Numbered from the stretch's first letter, positions 1 through 5,752 are shown. The stretch is DNA of 5,752 bases from DATDPY01 sp964395765 (GCA_964395765.1 CAYNCU010000246.1:1-5752); one strand, 5' to 3'. Notes: generated from the letters alone by a model not told the origin. Numbers and translations: made by a program.

Positions 1-147
1 TAAGTCAAAAAAAGAAACTAATGGACTAATCGATAAAAATCCTAACGGATAACTTCTCCTGACTCTCAGACCGCACTCAAGATGCTGCAAGAAACTTTTT
101 CACGATATGAAACCGTTATAAAAGTAAAGGAATAATTTTCCCATTTC
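1..147. other. Leader region, possible tail or remnant of an upstream gene
   Basis: No confident gene lies here. On the + strand one frame is open from the window edge to a TAA at 50-52, which could be the last 16 codons of an upstream gene. Another frame is open from 46 to a TAA at 133-135 and contains an ATG at 82 giving a 17-residue peptide (MLQETFSRYETVIKVKE). The second stretch reads like protein but is too short to judge. It could be a micro-ORF, a frameshifted gene end or chance. An AAAGGAA at 127-132 precedes the 148 start by about 15 bases, too far for a normal ribosome binding site. No convincing Bacteroidota promoter (TTTG, then TAnnTTTG) was found. Confidence 0.25.
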
Positions 148-639
148 ATGGAGAATCCCTCACCCGACTTACAGTTTATCAGGATCCATCATTTTTTTGA
201 CATCCTCCGCGACTTTGGCCTTAAAAAAGATTTTGACCTTGATCCTGTCTACCTTCATTCATATCATATCATTGCCAATGGCATCAGGAAAAATGCCAGG
301 GCCCCGTTTAAAATTGTAATAGGAGCCGATTCGATATGCGAAGGATGCATCCATTTAAAACAGGGATTGTGCAGGGATAAAATTATCAAACCGGGATTCC
401 TTCTCAAGAATGATTATAATAATTATCTTGATTTGAAGATCCTTCGAAAAATGAATATCTGCGAAAATGAAATCACAACCCCGCTTGAACTATGCCGGAA
501 TGCATGGAAGTATATTGATCATATTTTTTCGATCTATGACCTGAACGACCCGGAATATACCTTTAAAAGAAAAAAAGGTGTCCTGCTCGGTCTGGACTAT
601 TATAGAAAGCTCCATGGATTTGAAATTGATTTAAAGTAA
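148..639 (+). CDS. DUF1284-like small cysteine-containing protein, possible metal or Fe-S binder
   Basis: This 163-residue protein has no signal peptide or membrane segment and is probably cytoplasmic. It opens with the basic-aromatic motif IRIHHFFDILRDFG (residues 11-24). A cysteine cluster follows at C64, C67 and C75 in the setting ICEGCIHLKQGLC, then two more cysteines at C105 and C116. An R-H-H start, a central CxxCxHL...GxC segment and a following LD..IL..M stretch resemble the DUF1284 family, members of which have been suspected of binding iron-sulfur clusters or another metal. The cysteines are seen directly; metal binding is inference, and the reaction is unknown. The C-terminus (about 133-163) is lysine-rich and helical. 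The ATG at 148 is the first in frame and sits directly before the conserved N-terminus. The next gene begins 22 bases after the stop, so the two may form one transcript. Confidence 0.8.
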   Translation: MENPSPDLQFIRIHHFFDILRDFGLKKDFDLDPVYLHSYHIIANGIRKNARAPFKIVIGADSICEGCIHLKQGLCRDKIIKPGFLLKNDYNNYLDLKILRKMNICENEITTPLELCRNAWKYIDHIFSIYDLNDPEYTFKRKKGVLLGLDYYRKLHGFEIDLK

Positions 640-661
640 TTTTAAAATCAAAAATCAAATC

Positions 662-1174
662 ATGGAACAGGAATTAATGGATGAATTTTTACTTCATGCC
701 ACAGGCCGGCTGGAAGAGAATACCCGCAAAATCAAAATCTGCTTTAACGACCTGTCCGATGATGATATGTGGCTTTCTCCCAACGAAGTCTCCAATAGTA
801 TCGGTAATATGATCCTCCATCTTTGCGGAAACATCCGGCAATATATAATTTCCTCCCTGGGCCATAAGGAGGATATCCGGGAAAGAGATAAGGAATTTTC
901 AACAAAAGGAGGATTTAATAAGGAACAGTTGATGAACCTGCTCCAGGATACCATTCATGAGGCCGTATCGGTAATTAAAAAAGTTGATGGACCCTCCCTC
1001 CTGAAAATCCGCTCCGTTCAGGGATATTCCTATTCCGGTCTCGGAATAATTTTCCACGTGGTTGAACATTTTTCCTACCATACCGGACAGGTAATCTTTT
1101 ATACCAAATTACTGAAAAATAAAGACCTTGGGATCTATGCGGGCATTGACCTGAATAAGAAAAACAGAAACTGA
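662..1174 (+). CDS. DinB-superfamily (DUF1572-like) four-helix-bundle protein
   Basis: This 170-residue, soluble, mostly helical protein matches the DinB/YfiT-type metalloprotein fold. The family's metal-binding histidines are visible: H53 in the helix GNMILHLCGN and the HxxxH pair H136/H140 in HVVEHFSYHTGQ. The blocks SIGNMILHLCGNIRQYI (46-62), a charged RERDKEF turn (73-79) and HTGQVIFYTKLLKNKDLG (140-157) are typical of the DUF1572 branch. Relatives include DNA-damage-inducible DinB of Bacillus (not the polymerase) and thiol-dependent transferases, but most members have no known substrate, so no reaction is assigned. The triad is complete, so the fold should bind a divalent metal. The leader is AT-rich without a Shine-Dalgarno sequence. 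The start at 662 places the first helix correctly; a second in-frame ATG lies five codons later. It probably shares a transcript with the DUF1284-like gene. Confidence 0.85.
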   Translation: MEQELMDEFLLHATGRLEENTRKIKICFNDLSDDDMWLSPNEVSNSIGNMILHLCGNIRQYIISSLGHKEDIRERDKEFSTKGGFNKEQLMNLLQDTIHEAVSVIKKVDGPSLLKIRSVQGYSYSGLGIIFHVVEHFSYHTGQVIFYTKLLKNKDLGIYAGIDLNKKNRN

Positions 1175-1191
1175 ATTTTAATACTAAATTG

Positions 1192-1220
1192 TTCCGGAAT
1201 ACATCATTAATGTCCGGAAT
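1192..1220 (+). repeat. Paired TCCGGAAT repeats / short inverted repeat before the GH9-like gene
   Basis: TCCGGAAT occurs at 1193-1200 and again at 1213-1220, exactly 20 bases apart. Because the core is palindromic, TTCCGGA (1192-1198) can also pair with TCCGGAA (1213-1219), giving a 7-bp stem with a 14-base loop ending ten bases before the ATG at 1230. It could be a two-site operator on one DNA face or an mRNA hairpin affecting translation. No T-run follows, so it is not an intrinsic terminator. TCCGGAA also occurs inside nearby genes (for example 3786-3792), so chance is a real alternative. Confidence 0.3.
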
Positions 1221-1229
1221 TCTACCCTT

Positions 1230-3722
1230 ATGAAATTGTTGAAAAATTTTTTGCTTGTATTTTTTATCCTTATCTCTCGTTTTTCCTTCGGTATATTATA
1301 TGCACAGGATGATAGTCTTCATCTTAACGACATGGATTACCTCGAATTGCCGGGACTCAACGTTATGCTGGGAAATGATTATTATCCGGAAGGACACCAG
1401 GGCGGGATCAGTATCATACAAAACGGGGAAAGAGTGGCAACCAACGGCGATATAAGACTCGAACCAACACCGGGTCAATGGCAGCCGATACCCAAAGTCG
1501 TGCAGAAGTCTATTGATAAACAGTACCAGGAAATCAGTTTGAAAATGGAATATCCAAACCCGGATAGAAATAATAAAGGATTTAACCCGATTGATTACCC
1601 GGACCTGAATTTCAGCTATACGGTAAGGATCAGGCCGGAAGGGAAGTCATTCCGGATCATGGTAGACCTTGATCATCCGTTGCCAAAGGAATGGATTGGC
1701 AGAGTGGGATTTAACCTTGAACTATTTCCGGGAATACTTTTCGGGAAGTCGTGGTATTTGGACGACCGGTCCGGGATATTCCCACGCCAGCTCAATGGTC
1801 CCCTGACGAAAGATCCGCAAGGAGATTTTCAGATTGTGCCCATGGCTTCAGGCAGAAAATTATCCATTGCGCCGGAATCGGAAAAACAACGAATGATCAT
1901 ACAAAGCGTTCATGGCGGCGATCTGCAGTTATTGGATGGCAGGGCACAGCATAATAACGGGTGGTTCGTGGTACGTTCACTGATCCCTGCAGGAGCTGCG
2001 ACGGGCGCCATTGAATGGCTGGTAAGCCCGCATGCTATTCCCGGCTGGAGATACCGCCCGGTGGTCGAGGTAAGCCAGGTAGGTTATCATCCCGGCGAAT
2101 CAAAAATTGCAATCATTGAACTCGATACCCGTGATAAGGAAAGGCTAACGGCAGAATTGTTAAGGATCTCGGAAAATGGGGGTTATGAAAAAATAAAGGA
2201 AGATGTTCCCGGCGATTGGGGAAATTTTCTGCGCTATCACTATCTGCGTTTTGATTTCAGTGATGTTAAAAAAGCCGGAATGTATGAAGTAAAATACGGC
2301 GATTATGAAACTGAACCATTCATGATCGGTGACAGTGTTTACCATAGAAATGTATGGCAGCCGACGCTCGAATATTTTCTACCTGTACAGATGTGTCATA
2401 TGCGTATCAATGACCGGTACAAGGTCTGGCACGGGGCATGCCATATGGATGATGCCCGCATGGCACCGCTGAATTATAATCATATTGACGGTTATTTCCA
2501 GGGAAGTTCAACCCTTTGTAAGTACAATCCCGGCGATCCTATTCCAGGCCTGAACCAGGGAGGATGGCATGATGCCGGCGATTATGATCTAAGAGTTGAA
2601 TCTCAGGCTGAAACAATTTATGGTCTGGCACAGGCCTGGGAAGCTTTTCATATAGCTTATGATAATACCACCATCGACCAGATCCATCACATTGTTGAAA
2701 TTCAAAAACCTGACGGCAAACCCGACATCCTGCAACAAATTGAACATGGCGCACTATCCATCGTGGGGGCTTATCTTTCCATGGGGAGGCTCTATCGCGG
2801 CATTATTTGCCCCACCTTAAGACAATACACGCTGCTCGGAGATCCCGTGAATATGACCGATAATATCATTTACAATCCGGCTTCTGTAAAAGATTCTATT
2901 CCCGTTGGCCTTCCGGGTTCGCCGGACGACCGCTGGGTATTTACCGAAAATAACCCGAGGAGGGAATTGGAAGTAGCAGCGGATCTTGCGGGCGCTTCCA
3001 GGGCCCTGAAAGGATTTAACGATACATTGTCTGAACATTGCCTTCAAATTGCTGAAGATCTCTGGAATAAGACAATAGAAAAGGACCCCTTGCAAAGAGT
3101 GAAATTGGCTGTTGAGTTACTGGTAACTACCCGGGATAAAAAATATGCTGATTTTCTATTGGGGATGAAGGAAAAAATATGTGAGGATATCAGTCACCAG
3201 GGCTGGGTTATCGGACCCTCCTTATCTCTTGTCCCGGACCAGGATTATACCACATCCATCCGGGAAGCAGTAAAAACATTGAGCGTTAAAATCAATGAGC
3301 AGGAAATGAAAAACCCATACGGCGTTCCTTATGAGCCCGATATCTGGGGTGCCGGTTGGGGAATCCAGGCATTCGGACTTCATCAATATTTCCTGCATCA
3401 ATATTTCCCGGATATTTTCCCGGACACCTATATGCTGAATGCCCTCCATTTTATTTTAGGATGTCACCCCGGTTCCAATACTTCCTCATTTGTTTCAGGG
3501 GTTGGTGCCAGATCCCTGACCGTTGCGTATGGCTTTAACCGGGACGATTGGTATTATATCCCCGGAGGAAGTGCATCGGGAACGGCCCTGATCAGGCCCG
3601 ACTTCCCCGAATTACTGACCTGGCCGTATTTGTGGCAACAAACAGAATATGTACTGGGTGGCGGAACAACCGATTATCTGTTCCTCGTGCTTGCGGCTGC
3701 TCATTTGCTGAATGAAAAATAG
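1230..3722 (+). CDS. Secreted glycoside hydrolase family 9-like enzyme with CelD_N-type Ig domain
   Basis: This 830-residue exported protein probably cleaves beta-glycosidic bonds in a polysaccharide or oligosaccharide. A signal peptide (1-25: K-rich start, hydrophobic core, likely cut after LYA) fixes the start. Residues 30-270 form an unassigned, beta-rich region containing NGDIRLEPTPGQW (72-84). Residues 276-365 match the Ig-like domain preceding many GH9 catalytic domains (VVEVSQVGYHPGESKIAII). The GH9 (alpha/alpha)6 barrel runs from about 375 to 828. It has GGWHDAGDYD at 444-453 with both aspartates (D448, D451; D451 the likely base) and LWQQTEYVLGGG near the end with E806 as likely acid. 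C389, C404 and H405 lie where some GH9 enzymes hold structural zinc. The family's H-x-R is absent: after SSFVSGVGAR (752-761) the position reads Y-G-F. The fold assignment is strong; substrate is unknown, and altered or lost activity is possible. The next gene starts 39 bases downstream. Confidence 0.88.
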   Translation: MKLLKNFLLVFFILISRFSFGILYAQDDSLHLNDMDYLELPGLNVMLGNDYYPEGHQGGISIIQNGERVATNGDIRLEPTPGQWQPIPKVVQKSIDKQYQEISLKMEYPNPDRNNKGFNPIDYPDLNFSYTVRIRPEGKSFRIMVDLDHPLPKEWIGRVGFNLELFPGILFGKSWYLDDRSGIFPRQLNGPLTKDPQGDFQIVPMASGRKLSIAPESEKQRMIIQSVHGGDLQLLDGRAQHNNGWFVVRSLIPAGAATGAIEWLVSPHAIPGWRYRPVVEVSQVGYHPGESKIAIIELDTRDKERLTAELLRISENGGYEKIKEDVPGDWGNFLRYHYLRFDFSDVKKAGMYEVKYGDYETEPFMIGDSVYHRNVWQPTLEYFLPVQMCHMRINDRYKVWHGACHMDDARMAPLNYNHIDGYFQGSSTLCKYNPGDPIPGLNQGGWHDAGDYDLRVESQAETIYGLAQAWEAFHIAYDNTTIDQIHHIVEIQKPDGKPDILQQIEHGALSIVGAYLSMGRLYRGIICPTLRQYTLLGDPVNMTDNIIYNPASVKDSIPVGLPGSPDDRWVFTENNPRRELEVAADLAGASRALKGFNDTLSEHCLQIAEDLWNKTIEKDPLQRVKLAVELLVTTRDKKYADFLLGMKEKICEDISHQGWVIGPSLSLVPDQDYTTSIREAVKTLSVKINEQEMKNPYGVPYEPDIWGAGWGIQAFGLHQYFLHQYFPDIFPDTYMLNALHFILGCHPGSNTSSFVSGVGARSLTVAYGFNRDDWYYIPGGSASGTALIRPDFPELLTWPYLWQQTEYVLGGGTTDYLFLVLAAAHLLNEK
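3379..3408 (+). repeat. 15-bp tandem duplication inside the GH9-like gene
   Basis: Two adjacent 15-base units, TTCATCAATATTTCC (3379-3393) and TGCATCAATATTTCC (3394-3408), differ at one base. They encode the repeated peptide HQYFL-HQYFP (residues 718-727), followed by the further echo PDIFPDTY. The unit is a multiple of three, so the frame is kept. This looks like a small in-frame duplication in a helix of the catalytic domain. Confidence 0.6.
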
Positions 3723-3761
3723 GACTATCTTGCATGAATTGTGAAGTTAAATCTTAAAGAC

Positions 3762-4676
3762 ATGAACCGAAGAAAATTTATTGTATCCGGAATGGCCATC
3801 TCTGCCTTGCCGGCATTTATGAATTTTAAATTTAATGATAACCTAATGACTGAAAACGACTTGCTCAGTGATAAAAAAATAGGAATCATCACCGGAATAG
3901 ACGATCCCATTACAAGTATTCAAAGAGTTAAGGAATTCGGCTTCGATTGTTGCCAGGTTAGTCTGTCTGAATTTAAACCGGGTCTGGCTGCTACCCTGAA
4001 GAAGGCATTTGAAGAATCAAATGTTGTTCCTGTTTCTATGATCTGCCAGGGTCCGGGAACTTATGTTTACAATTTTTTGGACGGCCCATCTACCATTGGC
4101 CTGGTCCCGGAAAAATTCCGTGAAGAGAGGGTCAACCGGCTGAAGAAGGGTATTGAGTTTTGTAAAGAAGCAGGTATTCCTGCTATCCAGGCACATTTCG
4201 GATTTATCCCGGAAAATCCGAGGAATAACCTGTACATCGAATTTGTAAAGGTAATGAAAGATCTCGCGGCATTTGCTATGCAGGCGGGTATTGATATTTA
4301 TTTTGAAACCGGTCAGGAAACCCCGATTACCCTCCGGCGGGCTATCGAAGACATCGGTACAGGCAACCTCTTTGTTAATTATGATACGGCCAACCTGATT
4401 CTTTACGGTAAAGCCAATCCCCTTGATGGTCTCACTATTCTTGGGAAATATGCGAGATCCTTCCATATCAAAGATGGCTTTTACCCGACTGATCCCTATC
4501 AATTGGGCAAGGAAGCTCCCATCCCTGAAGGATTGGTCGATTTTCCAGGGATCATTGCTTATTTATTAAAGAATAATTTTACCGGTCACCTGGTTATTGA
4601 AAATGAGATGAGCAGCAATACGAGGGATTATCTGGTTAAAACTAAAAAATACCTGGTGGACCTGATAAGAAGATAA
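3762..4676 (+). CDS. Exported sugar phosphate isomerase/epimerase-like TIM-barrel protein
   Basis: This 304-residue protein belongs to the AP-endonuclease-2-like TIM-barrel superfamily that includes xylose isomerase-like sugar isomerases and epimerases. The N-terminus MNRRKFIVSGMAISALPAF has a twin arginine (3-4) and a short hydrophobic core, a Tat-like signal common on such proteins in Bacteroidota; there is no lipobox cysteine. Strand ends carry probable metal and substrate residues: H145 in IQAHFGF, E182 in YFETGQE, D208 in VNYDTANL, H235 in FHIKD and E280 in LVIENE. The GLVDFPGI loop (257-264) is also typical. E182, D208, H235 and E280 fit the family's divalent-metal site. The substrate is unknown, probably a sugar or inositol-like compound. 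A GTG at 3741 would add seven residues ahead of the Tat motif; ATG 3762 is preferred because MNRRKF is the usual start. Proximity to the GH9-like gene suggests a joint role in extracytoplasmic carbohydrate processing. Confidence 0.85.
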   Translation: MNRRKFIVSGMAISALPAFMNFKFNDNLMTENDLLSDKKIGIITGIDDPITSIQRVKEFGFDCCQVSLSEFKPGLAATLKKAFEESNVVPVSMICQGPGTYVYNFLDGPSTIGLVPEKFREERVNRLKKGIEFCKEAGIPAIQAHFGFIPENPRNNLYIEFVKVMKDLAAFAMQAGIDIYFETGQETPITLRRAIEDIGTGNLFVNYDTANLILYGKANPLDGLTILGKYARSFHIKDGFYPTDPYQLGKEAPIPEGLVDFPGIIAYLLKNNFTGHLVIENEMSSNTRDYLVKTKKYLVDLIRR

Positions 4677-4690
4677 GCGGGTGCCGGAAC

Positions 4691-4729
4691 AAAACTGAAT
4701 AGATTTTTATAAATTTCTTTCAGGTTTTT
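4691..4729 (+). terminator. Weak terminator-like hairpin after the + strand gene cluster
   Basis: AAAACTGAA (4691-4699) can pair with TTCAGGTTTT (4719-4728), giving nine base pairs with one bulged G; the loop (4700-4718) can fold further as ATTT/AAAT. A run of five T follows from 4725, but the T-run is part of the 3' arm, and the stem is AT-rich. It sits 15 bases after the stop of the TIM-barrel gene, where a terminator is expected. The support is modest. Confidence 0.3.
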
Positions 4730-4736
4730 AACTTTA
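4729..4736 (+). promoter_or_regulatory. Possible Bacteroidota -7 element (TAACTTTA)
   Basis: TAACTTTA matches the Bacteroidota -7 consensus TAnnTTTG at all but the last position. No clear TTTG is present at the expected -33 site (around 4704-4708 there is only TTTTT). If active, transcription would start near 4741-4744, almost at the TTG of the small open frame at 4743. In an AT-rich gap this match could be chance. Confidence 0.2.
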
Positions 4737-4742
4737 GCTTCT

Positions 4743-4904
4743 TTGAAACTCAACAAGTTCATATTATGCCTGGTAACAAATACCGCGGTCGGGTTGATTA
4801 TCGGTTTTAAAAGACAGATGCTTCATGAAATTGCCGGACTTCAAACTCTTTCCCAATGGCAACCGGCCGGGACGACTCAATGTATGAATAACCAGCAAAG
4901 ATAA
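4743..4904 (+). CDS. Possible 53-residue membrane micro-protein or gene relic with TTG start
   Basis: A + strand frame runs from TTG at 4743 to TAA at 4902-4904 with no ATG at its start. Read from the TTG it begins (M)KLNKFILCLVTNTAVGLI and continues with IGFKRQMLHE, so a short basic start is followed by one hydrophobic helix of about 17 residues and a basic stop-transfer patch. The 'KLNKF' opening is one base from an ATG-started gene. The pattern recalls small YtxH-like single-helix proteins, but the glycine pattern of that family is mostly missing and I do not assign it. The last 28 bases overlap the convergent protease gene. It could be a real TTG-started protein, a gene that lost its ATG, or chance. 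A separate ATG at 4766 opens only a 14-codon frame. Confidence 0.22.
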   Translation: MKLNKFILCLVTNTAVGLIIGFKRQMLHEIAGLQTLSQWQPAGTTQCMNNQQR

Positions 4905-5671
4905 ATCATCAATGACAACAGCAAGGTGTATAAAGTCTTATGGGGGGGCGTAATATGGCTTTCCAGCTTAATGACAGAAGAACTGCCCCCGATATCGAAT
5001 ATCAGGACATTCGCGAAATTCCTGCTGAAATGAACAAAAGTGGCCAGCCAGATGGACCCGCTTTCAATATAAAGATAATAAAGTAAAGCCCCGCCGATAA
5101 ACCAATCCATGACCTGATATAAATTGGTTTTATTCGTCAAAAAATGCCAGGCGGTGAAAATTATTGTGGATAAAAGCAGAGAAAAGAAAAACCCGTATCG
5201 AATTAATAAACTTGACAGGTATCCCCTGAATAATATTTCTTCCTGCAGGGCTGCGATCATCAAAACACCGTAACCGGCCAGTGTGGTTAAATTTTGCGTC
5301 GTATCGCTCCAATCAATTTTTCTGAATTGGAAATTCAATGCATGGGTATTATGTAAAATTAATATTGTGGCAAGGGAGATTATTAATGTCAGAACCAGGG
5401 CGATTAGGGAGAACACGGCCTGATTCAGGGACAGATCAAATCCCAGCCCAGAAATATTTTTTCCATCCAAAAAATGAAATATCAGGAATACTGTGACGAT
5501 TAATAGCAGGTTGAAGAAGGCGCCTATTCCTAAAAATTTGAATCCGGTTCGTTGCTTGAAATCCTTCATGTCAATCCCGATTAATTTTACAGCTTTTACT
5601 GCTGCCAATGTGATCAGAAAGGATATAAAAACGATCAACAATACCTTACCTGCTATAATAAAATGAGTCAT
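4877..5671 (-). CDS. CPBP-family (CAAX/ABI) intramembrane metalloprotease
   Basis: This 264-residue inner-membrane protein has about seven or eight hydrophobic segments (roughly 4-30, 47-67, 85-107, 130-148, 160-178, 188-207, 208-226, 246-263). All three CPBP signature motifs are intact: EExxxR as E144, E145 and R149 in LQEEILFRGY; FxxxH as F172 and H176 in FTAWHF; and HxxxN as H214 and N218 in HFSRN. Relatives include eukaryotic Rce1, which trims prenylated CAAX proteins; bacterial members are mostly of unknown target, some linked to bacteriocin self-immunity. No bacteriocin gene is visible here, so a specific role cannot be given. The ATG at 5671 follows AAAGGA with about eight bases between, one of the few Shine-Dalgarno-like sites in this window. 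A C7 run lies within codons 242-244, before the last membrane segment. The gene is convergent with the + strand cluster. Confidence 0.9.
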   Translation of the reverse strand: MTHFIIAGKVLLIVFISFLITLAAVKAVKLIGIDMKDFKQRTGFKFLGIGAFFNLLLIVTVFLIFHFLDGKNISGLGFDLSLNQAVFSLIALVLTLIISLATILILHNTHALNFQFRKIDWSDTTQNLTTLAGYGVLMIAALQEEILFRGYLSSLLIRYGFFFSLLLSTIIFTAWHFLTNKTNLYQVMDWFIGGALLYYLYIESGSIWLATFVHFSRNFANVLIFDIGGSSSVIKLESHITPPHKTLYTLLLSLMIYLCWLFIH

Positions 5672-5752
5672 CTTCGTTCCTTTAAGTGTTTATGATTTTA
5701 TTCGTTTATATCGATACGTCGGATTATTGGTGAAATCGGCAATCTGCAATGG
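5672..5752 (-). other. Leader of the protease gene, possibly with the end of another - strand gene
   Basis: Reading the - strand in from the window edge, two frames are open: one to a TAA at 5692-5690 (ending NPTYRYKRIKS) and one to a TAA at 5700-5698 (ending IIRRIDINE). Either could be the C-terminus of a gene lying upstream and in the same direction as the protease; from 81 bases the two cannot be told apart, and neither may be real. No convincing promoter is seen. AAAGGA at about 5683-5678 is the likely ribosome binding site of the protease. Confidence 0.25.

Noticed and set aside
694..954. 86-codon open frame on the - strand
   Set aside because: It is fully antisense to the DinB-like gene, with a Ser/Arg-rich product of low-complexity appearance and no start context.
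2817..3095. 92-codon open frame on the - strand
   Set aside because: It is antisense to the catalytic domain of the GH9-like gene and shows no domain features.
3741..3761. GTG at 3741 as start of the TIM-barrel protein
   Set aside because: It would place seven extra residues in front of a typical MNRRKF Tat-like start, and there is no ribosome binding site at a sensible distance.
4017..4502. 161-codon open frame on the - strand
   Set aside because: It lies entirely inside the TIM-barrel gene, whose protein has clear family motifs, and the antisense product shows no recognisable domain. It is a shadow of biased codon use.
1230..4676. Complete polysaccharide-utilisation locus
   Set aside because: No SusC/SusD-like pair, sigma/anti-sigma or hybrid two-component regulator, or second glycosidase is present in the window.
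4877..5671. Bacteriocin immunity role for the CPBP protease
   Set aside because: The family motifs are clear, but no bacteriocin, peptide or ABC exporter gene is visible nearby, so the role cannot be supported.
1..5752. CRISPR array, tRNA, rRNA, insertion sequence or phage integration site
   Set aside because: No regularly spaced repeats, tRNA-like cloverleaf, transposase motifs or paired terminal inverted repeats were seen on either strand.

Overview
The window looks like an ordinary piece of chromosome from a member of the Bacteroidota, probably an environmental or anaerobic polysaccharide degrader. The reasons are the AT-rich gene leaders with almost no Shine-Dalgarno sequences, a 'MNRRKFI'-type Tat-like start on a periplasmic TIM-barrel protein, a secreted GH9-type glycosidase, and moderate GC (roughly the low forties by eye). 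The taxonomic call is inference; no rRNA or marker gene is present.

Layout: 1-147 is a leader with at most the tail or remnant of something upstream. Four genes follow on the + strand with short gaps: a small cysteine-containing DUF1284-like protein (148-639), a DinB/DUF1572-type helical-bundle protein (662-1174), a large secreted glycoside hydrolase family 9-like enzyme (1230-3722), and a Tat-type sugar phosphate isomerase/epimerase-like TIM-barrel protein (3762-4676). A roughly 200-base gap then holds a weak terminator-like hairpin, a promoter-like TAACTTTA and a possible 53-codon membrane micro-ORF or relic. It is followed by a CPBP (CAAX/ABI) intramembrane protease on the - strand (5671-4877), convergent with the + genes. 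The last 81 bases are the leader of that protease, possibly including the end of another - strand gene.

How they may work together: the first pair (DUF1284-like, DinB-like) are small, probably cytoplasmic proteins only 22 bases apart and may be co-transcribed. The glycosidase and the TIM-barrel protein are 39 bases apart and both carry export signals, so they plausibly act on the same carbohydrate outside the cytoplasm. No SusC/SusD pair, regulator or transporter is visible, so this is not a recognisable full polysaccharide-utilisation locus. I see no CRISPR array, tRNA, rRNA, insertion sequence or defence system.

The most interesting points are the divergent GH9 catalytic domain, which keeps the DAGD motif and a plausible acid Glu but lacks the conserved H-x-R of the family signature; its unassigned ~240-residue N-terminal region; and the small ORF/promoter signals in the 4677-4904 stretch. 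I do not see evidence for a striking new multi-gene system here.
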